A stretch of DNA of 64,000 nt, from assembly GCA_018806915.1 (NCBI GenBank), contig JAGKQI010000055.1:310001-374000 (forward strand), in the 5' to 3' direction. This document shows positions 40,906-54,887 of this stretch, in pieces (position 1 is the first letter of the stretch; every line of letters starts with the position of its first letter). The stretch comes from Phytophthora colocasiae (lineage: Eukaryota > Oomycota > Peronosporomycetes > Peronosporales > Peronosporaceae). The notes beneath the pieces were generated by a model that was given only the letters and a program-made list of their open reading frames with translations, did no database searches and was not told the origin of the DNA. The position numbers were made by a program, and so were the translations under genes.

Positions 40906-43900
40906 TGCATTTGATTTTTTCTATCTTTTTTCGGCCCTTCACCAACGCATCGGCGCATGCGCTTCTGGTGGCCGGACTGGGAGCCCCGGGAGCGCTCTCC
41001 GTCTACCGACAGTGAGTGCTCCACGGCCAGCCACTCCAGCTTCGCCAGCGACGCGTCTTTTTATAGCGCGTCGTCTGGCGAGGCTGTACGAGACGGGGCA
41101 GTGGATCCGCTGGCGGATCCACTAGTGGGTCCACCAGCGGATCCACTAGGGCTAGGCCTTCACACTTTTGCCCCCGTTTTGAGCTCTCGCGAGCCCGAAA
41201 CGGCGCCGCCGGAGGCTCCACGCGCGCCACCGCTGCTCAGCGACGGCGTGGAGCCCGGCGCTGAAATTTCGGCCAGGGGTGGGCAACCCTCTGGCGCCGC
41301 TGTCCCCCAAGCGGCATCGCGGGCCGGGCCCTCCATCGCCCAAACGGGCACCCGGTCTGCGGCTTCACCGCCGCGTCCTTTCGGCGCCGCTGCGCCCGTC
41401 CACCGTCCCCCGGGCCCTCCCACTTCAGGGCCGGGGCCTCCTATACTCGGCCTGAGTATGGGAGGATCCCTGCTCACTCAGGCGACAGGCCTCGCCTCCG
41501 GCTTCGAAGCCGCCGCCTCGGCCGAGGCTGGCGCCGCCCAGGAGGGCGCCGCGAACGACGGCTCCCGTGGAGCCCCAAGACCGCCCCCGGACCCCCAAGC
41601 GCGCCGTTCGGCTTCTCAAGACCCCCGCCTCGCCTCTCCGCCGCTCGGCGCCGCCCTGCCTGCCTCCTGTGGTCGAATCTCACCCGGCAGGGCGGGCGGC
41701 ATGCTGCCCGATTGGGTAGCGCCGCGAGACGGCCTCCTCTCGGCCTCTCCGCCTCCGACGGCCGTCCAAGCGCGCCGTTCGGCTGCTCAAGACCCCGCGC
41801 CAGCCTCCCAGCCGCCTGTCGCCGCCCTGCCCGCCCTCACTGATGAAATTCTACCCGGCAGGGCGGGCGGCATGCTGTCCGACAGGCCAGCACCAGGGGC
41901 AGCGCTCGTAGCCGCCACGGCTCGCGCTCTAGCGGCCTCCACCGCGACCAAGGACGGCCCCAGCGACAGCAGCGACGACGACGACGGGCAAGACGACGCC
42001 GCCGCCGCTCCTGTGCTTCGCCAAGACCCCTCCCGTGAGCTCGCACGACCCGGCAGGGCGGCCGGCAGGCTGCCCGACCTGGTCGTGCCTGCTCCAGCGC
42101 TTGCAGCCGCCACGGCTCGCGCCCCAGAGCCCTCCTCCGCCTCCGACAGTGCCTCCAGAGGCACCAGCGACGCCGACGCCGGCGCCGCAGCCCCCGAAGA
42201 CCCCGCGAATGTTGACTACCCACCCGGCAGGGCGGCAGGAATGCTGCCCGCCGGTGGAGTAGCCATCATGACAGCAGACCGCGCTCCCGCGGCCACTGCA
42301 GCCGCCAACCAGCACCGCCGTGCACCTGGCGATGACGGCGCCGCCTCGCCGGGCGAGACCGCCGCCGCCAAGACCTCCACGGACCTCGCGAGTGTGTCGC
42401 CCATACCCGGCAGGGCGGGCAGCATGCTCGCCGACGGTGACGCCTCTGCGTTCGCCGCCACCGCTCAAGTCTCCGCCGCAGCTGTGGCTGCTGCTGCTCA
42501 TCGAGTCGCAGCAGTCGCAGCTGCACAAGCACCTCCTTCTGGTCGCGCCGCCGTGGAGCACCACGCGCGCGCTGAGCCGCCTCAAGACCAAGAAACTTCG
42601 GCTCGCGCGTGCGTGGAGCTTCAAGCCGGCGGCGTGTCCAGCAGTTGGAGAGGACGCTTTGGCAGCTCGAGACCGCATGGGGACGACGGCGACGACACGC
42701 ATCAAGACCATGAAGACCGTGTCGTCGCCGCCGTCCCCATGGACGTTGACGAAAGATGCCCAGTGGCCACCAGCGGGACAGCGACCGCTGTCACCGCCAC
42801 CAGAGCTCCGCGTAGGCGGCAAGCGCCGCCGCCTCAACGACGACGACGACGACGACGCGCGCAAACTGGCCGAGCTGCTGCTGCTCGATGAGGAGGAGGT
42901 CGGCACCCAAGACCCGGCGCCTAGGCTATCTGCAGCCAGCGCCCGTCCGGCCTCCGTCCTCGCCGTGTACACGCACAACGCGCAGCGCTTCAACTGCACG
43001 TTGTGCGTGTACTCGGCCGCCAGCTTCGCAGCACTGACTCGCCATCGAGACTCGCGACACCGGCGCGTCGTCTTCCTTGACCGGTTTTCGGCGGACTGCG
43101 CGTGCGGCGTGCCTTTCGCATCGAGGCTGGCTGCAGCAAGACACTCCCAAACGTGCACCAGCCTCACGCACCCTTCCTCGGCTGCGACTGCGCCAGCAGC
43201 AGGGGAGTTGAACCCCACTGCTGATGCAGTCAACGCCTCCGTACCGGCGGTCACCGCCGTGCTCGACCCGCCCCACCAAGACAACCCGGAGCTCGCAGTG
43301 CCCCCCCCACTGACGAGCTCCCAACATGTTGCAGCACAAGACCTCGAGCAGCAGGAACGTGGACGCTGGGGCCCACCACTGCCTCGAAACCTTGTTGCCG
43401 AGCGCGTCGCTGCACGCCTCGGTGTCGTCCCAGTGCCTCGCTGGGGACCACCACTGCCTCGGAGCGTGGTGGCGTTCCGGATTGCCGACCGCCTTCTGCC
43501 CGCGACCGACGAGGAAACCAAGGACGGCGACCAAGCGGACGCAGTAGCGACGGCGACGGCGCCGGAGATGGACGCAGACAGCGGCAGTGCGGACGGCGAG
43601 TGGCTGCTACGCTTTGACGGTGCCTGCAGAGCCAACCCAGGACCAGGCGGCGCCGGCGCGGCGCTGTTCAAGCCCAACGGACCTGTAGTGTGGACGTGCT
43701 CCCACTACATGCCGAGCAGCAGCGAGACGAACAACACGGCGGAGTACACCGCGCTGCTGCTCGGCGTCGGGCCGCAGCCGACCATGGAGTCACACACCTG
43801 CCGAGGTGGAGGGCGACAGTACCCTGGTCATCCAACAAGTGCGTGGCATCTTCGCCACGAGGAGCACCCGTCTCCGAGAGCTGCGTACGCTGGTCAAGGT

Positions 43901-46900
43901 GGAACTGGCGAGGATGGAGCGCGTCACGCTCCATCACATCGACCGTCAGGCGAATGCCAACGCCGATCGCCTCGCCAACGCCGCCCTCGACCGCCGTCGC
44001 ACCAAGCTGGAGTGCGGCGTCCACGAGGATGGCAACGGCTGCACCCGCACCACTACGACCGCGCCGACACCGGCAGCACCTGCGACGCCGGATACTCGAC
44101 CTCCGCCCCCGACGCATGCTGACACCGGCGACCACGGAGATGACCCCGCCGACATCGACGACGGCGAGGTATATGCAGCCATGCGCGTCGGGCCGGACGC
44201 AGTTCCGCGGCGCAGGCCCCGCCTTCGCTTGCGCAAGCTTCCCGAAGAAGAGGAAGACGTGGTCGGCGCGATGGTGGAGCGGTTCGGAGCGTCGCTGGCG
44301 GCCAAGATCACGGATGCTAGTGACTGGGAGACGGCCGAGGGCTACATCACGGCCCTCCCCCACCTCTTGTACGACAAACTGCAGCCGTACTCCCAGGCCC
44401 ATCGACGCCCCGACCCGCGCCACCAACACCAGCATCAGCGACAACTGTCACAGCTTGACGGCCACCCGCGGCAGGAACTACGGCAGGTCACCCGCGGACA
44501 GGACGACGACGAGCATGGTGGGCGAGACGGCGACGACCACCGCCACGGCCAACAGGACGCAGTGAGACGGCGGAGACGAAGACGGTGCGGACGATCTGGT
44601 GCAGCCAAGCGACAGCGCCGACGACGGCCACCTCGCGTGACCCGACAGCGCCGACGACGGCCACCTCGCGTGACCCGACACCACCGAGAGCACCGCCTCG
44701 ACGAGGCCCTGGACGATCTCCATGCTGTGGAGAGGGCCTCACCCAGCGATCGCACCGCTGTCCGCCGAGCCCGCCGTCGCGTCGGCCGCGTTAATTCGGC
44801 CATCACCCAGCAGCGCCTCCGTAGCCGCTTCGACAAGGATGAGAAGGCCTGCGTCGACGAAATTCTGGCCACGGCGCGCACGCAGCGAGAGTCAGCGAGG
44901 ACGACGGATTCCTGCAATGACACCGCGCCACGCCCGACACCTCCGGTGACTGCTGCTGTTGTGAACGACGGCACATGCCCTATCCCAGGCGCCGAGCTCT
45001 GGCGATTCTTCGACGGCGTTAATACACCACAGCAGGAGTTTGCTCCGGACGCAGCAAGAGGCGCCACCTTCCGCTCCGTCATGGCCCGCCTGCCGACCGC
45101 GTCCAGGTTTCGAGAGCTGCTTACGGAGGCGCCGACGCTGGACGATATCGAGACACAGCTCCAACACGTCCGTGGCGCCTCCAGCCCCGGCCTCGACGGC
45201 GTGGGATACGACGTGTACCAGAAGTTCGCAGCGCAATTGCTACCGGTGCTGGCTGCAGCGTTCCAGAAGTGCTGGGAGGCCAAGAAGGTTCCACAGAGCT
45301 GGAAGCTCGGAGTCGTGCGACTTCTCCACAAGAAGGGCTCGCGAGAGGACCCAGCGAACTGGCGGCCCATCTGTCTCCAGCAGTCGATCTACAAACTCTA
45401 CAGCGGAGTCCTCGCACGAAGGCTGGTGCGATGGCTGGACGCCAACGACCGCCACGCACCAGGACAGAAGGGGTTCCGAGCGGTCAATGGTTGTGGGGAG
45501 CACAACTTCCTCGCGGCCACACTAGTCGACCAAGCCCGCCGCAAGCGCCGTACACTCTTCGAAGTCTGGTACGACTTCCGAAACGCGTTCGGCAGCGTGC
45601 CGTTCGCGCTGCTATGGGACTCGCTGGCGCGACTCGGTGTTCCGGACGACTACGTCGCCATGTGCAAGGGGCTTTACGAGAGCGCGGCGTTTGTCGTTGG
45701 GAACGCCGCGGATGGCACTACGGACCCGGTCTCGCTGCGAGTGGGCGTGTTCCAAGGATGCCCACTCAGCCCGCAGCTATTCAACGCCGCCATCAGCCCG
45801 CTGCTCTTCGCGCTGCAGCGACTGCCGGATACGGGCGTGCAGCTGTCTGCCGACGACTGCCTCGGTGCCTCGGCGTACGCCGACGACCTCAAGATCTTCA
45901 GCGGCACCGAGGACGGCATCAAGCGGCAGCACGCGCTCGTGGTCGACTTCCTACGCTGGACAGGCATGGCAGCTAACCCAAGCAAGTGCTGCGCCATGTC
46001 GGTCCAGCGCGACCACCGCGGTGTTCTCAAGACATGTGACCTCGGACTGCAGCTGGACGGCGACCCGATCCCCACGCTCGGCATGGCCGACTCGTACTCG
46101 TACCTTGGGATCGGGGACGGCTTCGACCACGTACGCCGCCGCATCGAGCTCGCGCCGGCACTCAAGCAGCTGAAGGACGACGCGACGGCACTGCTGCAGT
46201 CCGGTCTCGCCCCGTGGCAGGTGGTGAAGGCGGTGAAGACGTACCTCTACCCTCGGGTGGAGTACGCTCTTCGCCACCTTCGCCCCTTCCAGCAGCAACT
46301 GGACGGCTTCGACCGCCACCTGGTACGCGGCCTTCGCCACCTCCTCCGCCTGCCGGTATCAGCCACGACCGAGTTCTTTTACGCGCCGGTGTCGCGCGGT
46401 GGCCTCGGACTTCTACCGCTGACGGAGCTGCACGCGGCGCTCCAAGTCGCGCACGGTTGGCAGATGCTTCACTCCAAGGACCCAGCCATCCGGCGCATTG
46501 CGCGCGTGCAGCTCCGGCAGATCGCCGACGCCCGACACCGTCTCGACGCCTCAGCGTGGGTGGACCGCGAGGAGGAACTGTGCGAGCGGCTCCTCAACTC
46601 GCAGCTGGGGACGTCGCCCGACGCACCGCCCAAGCGCCGCAACGGTGACATCGGTTCGCTGTGGGTCGACGTCCAGCGCCACCTACGCACGTTCGGCCTC
46701 AAGTTCGAGACCGCGCCAGCATGTGCAGACACCGGCACAGCAGCGACCACGCTCCAGCTTCGCGTGCCGCACCACGACAAGTGGCTAGACCACACCAACG
46801 TGCTGCGGCACGTGAAACTACATGAAGAACAGGCACTGGCGGCGCTGGACGGAGATGAAGGACCAGGGCAAGACGGCACGAAGCCACGGTGGAACGGGGA

Positions 46901-47841
46901 GCGCGTTCCTCACGCGACCCAGAGGACTTTGGGAGTCCGACTACCGCTTCGCGGCGGCCGCCCGCCTGAACCAGCTCGACACGCACAGCGTGCTCAAGCG
47001 GCGGCGTCTCCGGGCCCACGACCGCTGCCGGCAGCCGGGATGCTCCAGGGTGGAGACACTGGCGCACGTGCTCAACCACTGCCCAGGCACCATGGACGCA
47101 GTCCGTGGCCGGCACGACGACGCGCTCAAGAACATCGAGCGCGCGCTCATCGCGTCGTCAAGCGACGGCAGGACCGCGTCGAGCTTCGCACGAACCAGAC
47201 CGTGCCGTCGCTCGCCGGCCCCGCGTTGCGGCCCGACCTTCAGGTGTACAACCACACCAAGAAGACGGTGGCGGTGGTCGACCTGGCCGTGGCGTTCGAA
47301 GAGCAGGCGAGCGACGACCCGGAGAGCTCAGCGCTGGCCCGCATCGCCGCGCACAAGCGTGCCAAGTACGACCGTGTCAAGCGACACCTCGAGCGCCAAG
47401 GGTGGAAGGTGCACCTCTCGGCGCTAGTGTACGGGTCGCTTGGCGCGGTTGCTGGCGGCAACCACAAGGTCTACACCGAGCACCTTGGCCTGCTCAAGCG
47501 TGATGCGAAGCGGCTGGACCGGACGCTCTCAGTGGCATGCATTCAGTCCAGCCGCCGCATCTGGAACCTACACTGCAGCCAGCATCGGGCGCGGCAACAG
47601 CAGCCCCGCCAAGCGTCATGGGGTAGTCGGGTGGTGGAGACCGGGGGGGCTCCACCGTGCACCGGCCGCCGCTAGACGGCAACCAGGCCCATCGCGGCCG
47701 ACAGGGCCACACCCATGTAGGGAACTGCCCTTCAAACCCATTTCGGTGGTCGAATCCGACTTATCAGATACATTACCACTTCACTGCTAGTATCAGATAG
47801 ACATAAAAAGGACATAACCAAATGGTAAATACACAAACTTT
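40906..47841 (+). mobile_element. Utopia-type non-LTR retrotransposon, unit 1
   Basis: First of four head-to-tail units with period 7083 bp here and 7046 and 7050 bp after. It directly follows the U2 gene. The 3' UTR (47676-47841) ends in AAATGGTAAATACACAAACT before truncated U2 resumes. No LTRs. RNase H upstream of RT, a C-terminal restriction-like endonuclease and the U2 target together match the Utopia lineage known from oomycetes. Confidence 0.85.
40957..47675 (+). pseudogene. Utopia polyprotein, unit 1 (four indel sites)
   Basis: Relative to units 2 and 3, this copy has a one-base insertion at about 42752 (before the zinc fingers) and a one-base deletion at about 43766 (inside RNase H, after LLLGV). 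RT is then open, with HKKGSREDPANWRPI, YDFRNAFG and YADDLKIF. Two bases are lost at about 46824 and one at about 47170. The last pair restores frame, but everything between is misread, so the CCHC knuckle (CRQPGC...HVLNHC) is destroyed while the endonuclease (PDLQVYNH, VVDLAVAFEE) is in frame. It also has a 30-bp in-frame duplication (44613-44672) adding ten residues of a basic RRRRPPRVT motif. Confidence 0.85.
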
Positions 47842-47988
47842 TTTGTTCTAATCAGTGTGAAAACTGGTTTTCTCCATTTTTGGAGTGCTTTTTCACATTC
47901 ATTTTTGGACTTCCCGTGCCGACCAGCTTGCTATTCGGCTAGGGACGGTCTCCGAGGTCTTCCACCCACACCTCGTGAGGCCAACTAC
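47842..47988 (+). pseudogene. U2 snRNA copy lacking its 5' 40 nt (junction unit 1/2)
   Basis: The sequence begins at TGTTCTAATCAGTGTGAAAA directly after the unit 1 tail and matches 40761-40905 almost exactly: stem IIa, IIb, Sm site, stems III and IV. Stem I and the branch-point sequence are absent, so it cannot act as U2. Confidence 0.75.
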
Positions 47989-50900
47989 TGCATTTGATTT
48001 TTTCTATCTTTTTTCGGCCCTTCACCAACGCATCGGCGCATGCGCTTCTGGTGGCCGGACTGGGAGCCCCGGGAGCGCTCTCCGTCTACCGACAGTGAGT
48101 GCTCCACGGCCAGCCACTCCAGCTTCGCCAGCGACGCGTCTTTTATAGCGCGTCGTCGGGCGAGGCTGTACGAGACGGGGCAGTGGATCCGCTGGCGGAT
48201 CCACTAGTGGGTCCACCAGCGGATCCACTAGGGCTAGGCCTTCACACTTTTGCCCCCGTTTTGAGCTCTCGCGAGCCCGAAACGGCGCCGCCGGAGGCTC
48301 CACGCGCGCCACCGCTGCTCAGCGACGGCGTGGAGCCCGGCGCTGAAATTTCGGCCAGGGGTGGGCAACCCTCTGGCGCCGCTGTCCCCCAAGCGGCATC
48401 GCGGGCCGGGCCCTCCATCGCCCAAACGGGCACCCGGTCTGCGGCTTCACCGCCGCGTCCTTTCGGCGCCGCTGTGCCCGTCCACCGTCCCCCGGGCTCT
48501 CCCACTTCAGGGCCGGGGCCTCCTATACTCGGCCTGAGTATGGGAGGATCCCTGCTCGCTCAGGCGACAGCTTCCGCCTCCGGCTTCGAAGCCGCCGCCT
48601 CGGCCGAGGCTGGCGCCGCCCAGGAGGGCGCCGCGAACGACGGCTCCCGTGGAGCCCCAAGACCGCCCCCGGACCCCCAAGCGCGCCGTTCGGCTTCTCA
48701 AGACCCCCGCCTCGCCTCTCCGCCGCTCGGCGCCGCCCTGCCTGCCTCCTGTGGTCGAATCTCACCCGGCAGGGCGGGCGGCATGCTGCCCGATTGGGTA
48801 GCGCCGCGAGACGGCCTCCTCTCGGCCTCTCCGCCTCCGACGGCCGTCCAAGCGCGCCGTTCGGCTGCTCAAGACCCCGTGCCAGCCTCCCAGCCGCCTG
48901 TCGCCACCCTGCCCGCCCTCACTGATGAAATTCTACCCGGCAGGGCGGGCGGCATGCTGTCCGACAGGCCAGCACCAGGGGCGGCGCTCGTAGCCGCCAC
49001 GGCTCGCGCTCTAGCGGCCTCCACCGCGACCAAGGACGGCCCCAGTGACAGCAGCGACGACGACGACGGGCAAGACGACGCCGCCGCCGCTCCTGTGCTT
49101 CGCCAAGACCCCTCCCGTGAGCTCGCACGACCCGGCAGGGCGGCCGGCAGGCTGCCCGACCTGGTCGTGCCTGCTCCAGCGCTTGCAGCCGCCACGGCTC
49201 GCGCCCCAGAGCCCTCCTCCGCCTCCGACAGTGCCTCCAGAGGCACCAGCGACGCCGACGCCGGCGCCGCAGCCCCCGAAGACCCCGCGAATGTTGACTA
49301 CCCACCCGGCAGGGCGGCAGGAATGCTGCCCGCCGGTGGAGTAGCCATCATGACAGCAGACCGCGCTCCCGCGGCCACTGCAGCCGCCAACCAGCACCGC
49401 CGTGCACCTGGCGATGACGGCGCCGCCTCGCCGGGCGAGACCGCCGCCGCCAAGACCTCCAAGGACCTCGCGAGTGTGTCGCCCATACCCGGCAGGGCGG
49501 GCGGCATGCTCGCCGACGGTGACGCCTCTGCGTTCGCCGCCACCGCTCAAGTCTCCGCCGCAGCTGTGGCTGCTGCTGCTCATCGAGTCGCAGCAGTCGC
49601 AGCTGCACAAGCACCTCCTTCTGGTCGCGCCGCCGTGGAGCACCACGCGCGCGCTGAGCCGCCTCAAGACCAAGAAACTTCGGCTCGCGCGTGCGTGGAG
49701 CTTCAAGCCGGCGACGTGTCCAGCAGTTGGAGAGGACGCTTTAGCAGCTCGAGACCGCATGGGGACGACGGCGACGACACGCATCAAGACCATGAAGACC
49801 GTGTCGTCGCCGCCGTTCCCATGGACGTTGACGAAGGTGCTCAGTGGCCACCAGCGGGACAGCGACCGCTGTCACCGCCACCCGAGCTTCGCGTGGGCGG
49901 CAAGCGCCGCCGCCTCAACGACGACGACGACGACGCAAGCGAGCTGGCCGAGCTGCTGTTGCTCGATGAGGAGGAGGTCGGCACCCAAGACCCGGCGCCT
50001 AGGCTATCTGCAGCCAGCGCCCGTCCGGCCTCCGTCCTCGCCGTGTACGCGCACAACGCGCAGCGCTTCAACTGCACGTTGTGCGTGTACTCGGCCGCCA
50101 GCTTCGCAGCACTGACTCGCCATCGAGACTCGCGACACCGGCGCGTCGTCTTCCTTGACCGGTTTTCGGCGGACTGCGCGTGCGGCGTGCCTTTCGCATC
50201 GAGGCTGGCTGCAGCAAGACACTCCCAAACGTGCACCAGCCTCACGCACCCTTCCTCGGCTGCGACTGCGCCAGCAGCAGGGGAGTTGAACCCCACTGCT
50301 GATGCAGTCAACGCCTCCGTACTGGCGGTCACCGCCGTGCTCGACCCGCCCCACCAAGACAACCCGGAGCTCGCAGTGCCCCCCCCACTGACGAGCTCCC
50401 AACATGTTGCAGCACAAGACCTCGAGCAGCAGGAACGTGGACGCTGGGGCCCACCACTGCCTCGAAACCTTGTTGCCGAGCGCGTCGCTGCACGCCTCGG
50501 TGTCGTCCCAGTGCCTCGCTGGGGACCACCACTGCCTCGGAGCGTGGTGGCGTTCCGGATTGCCGACCGCCTTCTGCCCGCGACCGACGAGGAAACCAAG
50601 GACGGCGACCAAGCGGACGCAGTAGCGACGGCGACGGCGCCGGAGATGGACGCAGACAGCGGCAGTGCGGACGGCGAGTGGCTGCTACGCTTTGACGGTG
50701 CCTGCAGAGCCAACCCAGGACCAGGCGGCGCCGGCGCGGCGCTGTTCAAGCCCAACGGACCTGTAGTGTGGACGTGCTCCCACTACATGCCGAGCAGCAG
50801 CGAGACGAACAACACGGCGGAGTACACCGCGCTGCTGCTCGGCGTCCGGGCCGCAGCCGACCATGGAGTCACACACCTCCGAGTGGAAGGTGACAGCACC

Positions 50901-53900
50901 CTGGTGATCCAGCAGGTGCGTGGCATCTTCGCCACGAGGAGCACCCGTCTCCGAGAGCTGCGTACGCTGGTCAAGGTGGAACTGGCGAGGATGGAGCGCG
51001 TCACGCTCCATCACATCGACCGTCAGGCGAATGCCAACGCCGATCGCCTCGCCAACGCCGCCCTCGACCGCCGTCGCACCAAGCTGGAGTGCGGCGTCCA
51101 CGAGGATGGCAACGGCTGCACCCGCGCCACTACGACCGCGCCGACACCGGCAGCACCTGCGACGCCGGATACTCGACCTCCGCCCCCGACGCATGCTGAC
51201 ACCGGCGACCACGGAGATGACCCCGCCGACATCGACGACGGCGAGGTATATGCAGCCATGCGCGTCGGGCCGGACGCAGTTCCGCGGCGCAGGCCCCGCC
51301 TTCGCTTGCGCAAGCTTCCCGAAGAAGAGGAAGACGTGGTCGGCGCGATGGTGGAGCGGTTCGGAGCGTCGCTGGCGGCCAAGATCACGGATGCTAGTGA
51401 CTGGGAGACGGCCGAGGGCTACATCACGGCCCTCCCCCACCTCTTGTACGACAAACTGCAGCCGTACTCCCAGGCCCATCGACGCCCCGACCCGCGCCAC
51501 CAACACCAGCATCAGCGACAACTGTCACAGCTTGACGGCCACCCGCGGCAGGAACTACGGCAGGTCACCCGCGGACAGGACGACGACGAGCATGGTGGGC
51601 GAGACGGCGACGACCACCGCCACGGCCAACAGGACGCAGTGAGACGGCGGAGACGAAGACGGTGCGGACGATCTGGTGCAGCCAAGCGACAGCGCCGACG
51701 ACGGCCACCTCGCGTGACCCGACACCACCGAGAGCACCGCCTCGACGAGGCCCTGGACGATCTCCATGCTGTGGAGAGGGCCTCACCCAGCGATCGCACT
51801 GCTGTCCGTCGAGCCCGCCGTCGCGTCGGCCGCGTCAATTCGGCCATCACCCAGCAGCGCCTGCGTAGTCGCTTCGACAAGGATGAGAAGGCCTGCGTCG
51901 ACGAAATTCTGGCCACGGCGCGCACGCAGCGAGAGTCAGCGAGGACGACGGATTCCTGCAATGACACCGCGCCACGCCCGACACCTCCGGTGACTGCTGC
52001 TGTTGTGAACGACGGCACATGCCCTATCCCAGGCGCCGAGCTCTGGCGATTCTTCGACGGCGTTAATACACCACAGCAGGAGTTTGCTCCGGACGCAGCA
52101 AGAGGCGCCACCTTCCGCTCCGTCATGGCCCGCCTGCCGACCGCGTCCAGGTTTCGAGAGCTGCTTACGGAGGCGCCGACGCTGGACGATATCGAGACAC
52201 AGCTCCAACACGTCCGTGGCGCCTCCAGCCCCGGCCTCGACGGCGTGGGATACGACGTGTACCAGAAGTTCGCAGCGCAATTGCTACCGGTGCTGGCTGC
52301 AGCGTTCCAGAAGTGCTGGGAGGCCAAGAAGGTTCCACAGAGCTGGAAGCTCGAGTCGTGCGACTTCTCCACAAGAAGGGCTCGCGAGAGGACCCAGCGA
52401 ACTGGCGGCCCATCTGTCTCCAGCAGTCGATCTACAAACTCTACAGCGGAGTCCTCGCACGAAGGCTGGTGCGATGGCTGGACGCCAACGACCGCCACGC
52501 ACCAGGACAGAAGGGGTTCCGAGCGGTCAATGGTTGTGGGGAGCACAACTTCCTCGCGGCCACACTAGTCGACCAAGCTCGCCGCAAGCGCCGTACACTC
52601 TTCGAAGTCTGGTACGACTTCCGAAACGCGTTCGGCAGCGTGCCGTTCGCGCTGCTATGGGACTCGCTGGCGCGACTCGGTGTTCCGGACGACTACGTCG
52701 CCATGTGCAAGGGGCTTTACGAGAGCGCGGCGTTTGTCGTTGGGAACGCCGCGGATGGCACTACGGACCCGGTCTCGCTGCGAGTGGGCGTGTTCCAAGG
52801 ATGCCCACTCAGCCCGCAGCTATTCAACGCCGCCATCAGCCCGCTGCTCTTCGCGCTGCAGCGACTGCCGGATACGGGCGTGCAGCTGTCTGCCGACGAC
52901 TGCCTCGGTGCCTCGGCGTACGCCGACGACCTCAAGATCTTCAGCGGCACCGAGGACGGCATCAAGCGGCAGCACGCGCTCGTGGTCGACTTCCTACGCT
53001 GGACAGGCATGGCAGCTAACCCAAGCAAGTGCTGCGCCATGTCGGTCCAGCGCGACCACCGCGGTGTTCTCAAGACGTGTGACCTCGGACTGCAGCTGGA
53101 CGGCGACCCGATCCCCACGCTCGGCATGGCCGACTCGTACTCGTACCTTGGGATCGGGGACGGCTTCGACCACGTACGCCGCCGCATCGAGCTCGCGCCG
53201 GCACTCAAGCAGCTGAAGGACGACGCGACGGCACTGCTGCAGTCCGGTCTCGCCCCGTGGCAGGTGGTGAAGGCGGTGAAGACGTACCTCTACCCTCGGG
53301 TGGAGTACGCTCTTCGCCACCTTCGCCCCTTCCAGCAGCAACTGGACGGCTTCGACCGCCACCTGGTACGCGGCCTTCGCCACCTTCTCCGCCTGCCGGT
53401 ATCAGCCACGACCGAGTTCTTTTACGCGCCGGTGTCGCGCGGTGGCCTCGGACTTCTACCGCTGACGGAGCTGCACGCGGCGCTCCAAGTCGCACACGGT
53501 TGGCAGATGCTTCACTCCAAGGACCCAGCCATCCGGCGCATTGCGCGCGTGCAGCTCCGGCAGATCGCCGACGCCCGACACCGTCTCGACGCCTCAGCGT
53601 GGGTGGACCGCGAGGAAGAGCTGTGCGAGCGGCTCCTCAACTCGCAGCTGGGGACGTCGCCCGACGCACCGCCAAAGCGCCGCAACGGTGACATCGGTTC
53701 GCTGTGGGTCGACGTCCAGCGCCACCTACGCACGTTCGGCCTCAAGTTCGAGACCGCGCCAGCATGTGCAGACACCGGCACAGCAGCGACCACGCTCCAG
53801 CTTCGCGTGCCGCACCACGACAAGTGGCTAGACCACACCAACGTGCTGCGGCACGTGAAACTACACATGAAGAACAGGCACTGGCGGCGCTGGACGGAGA

Positions 53901-54887
53901 TGAAGGACCAGGGCAAGACGGCACGAAGCCACGGTGGAACGGGGAGCGCGTTCCTCACGCGACCCAGAGGACTTTGGGAGTCCGACTACCGCTTCGCGGC
54001 GGCCGCCCGCCTGAACCAGCTCGACACGCACAGCGTGCTCAAGCGGCGGCGTCTCCGGGCCCACGACCGCTGCCGGCAGCCGGGATGCTCCAGGGTGGAG
54101 ACACTGGCGCACGTGCTCAACCACTGCCCAGGCACCATGGACGCAGTCCGTGGCCGGCACGACGACGCGCTCAAGAACATCGAGCGCGCGCTCATCGCGT
54201 CGTCAAGCGACGGCAAGGACCGCGTCGAGCTTCGCACGAACCAGACCGTGCCGTCGCTCGCCGGCCCCGCGTTGCGGCCCGACCTTCAGGTGTACAACCA
54301 CACCAAGAAGACGGTGGCGGTGGTCGACCTGGCCGTGGCGTTCGAAGAGCAGGCGAGCGACGACCCGGAGAGCTCAGCGCTGGCCCGCATCGCCGCGCAC
54401 AAGCGTGCCAAGTACGACCGTGTCAAGCGACACCTCGAGCGCCAAGGGTGGAAGGTGCACCTCTCGGCGCTAGTGTACGGGTCGCTTGGTGCGGTTGCTG
54501 GCGGCAACCACAAGGTCTACACCGAGCACCTTGGCCTGCTCAAGCGTGATGCGAAGCGGCTGGACCGGACGCTCTCAGTGGCATGCATTCAGTCCAGCCG
54601 CCGCATCTGGAACCTACACTGCAGCCAGCATCGGGCGCGGCAACAGCAGCCCCGCCAAGCGTCACGGGGTAGTCGGGTGGTGGAGACCGGGGGGGCTCCA
54701 CCGTGCACCGGCCGCCGCTAGACGGCAACCAGGCCCATCGCGGCCGACAGGGCCACACCCATGTAGGGAACTGCCCTTCAAACCCATTTCGGTGGTCGAA
54801 TCCGACTTATCAGATACATTACCACTTCACTGCTAGTATCAGATAGACATAAAAAGGACATAACCAAATGGTAAATACACAAACTTC
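47989..54887 (+). mobile_element. Utopia-type retrotransposon, unit 2
   Basis: Nearly identical to unit 1 outside the indels. Bounded by the truncated U2 copies at 47842 and 54888. Confidence 0.85.
48040..54721 (+). pseudogene. Utopia polyprotein, unit 2 (two frameshifts)
   Basis: The ATG at 48040 begins MRFWWPDWEPRER as in units 1 and 3. A missing T in the TTTTT run at about 48141 shifts the frame at residue ~34. The main frame (48099-52568) then covers the PGRAGGML repeats, zinc fingers, RNase H and the start of RT. A missing G at about 52352 (PQSWKL|GVVRLL) shifts again, and 52313-54721 carries the remaining RT, the CCHC knuckle and the endonuclease intact. Both events are single-base losses in short homopolymers. 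Confidence 0.85.

Noticed and set aside
41929..43677. Long antisense frames in the Utopia units (e.g. 582 residues)
   Set aside because: GC-rich sequence with few stops; the sense strand carries all recognisable domains.
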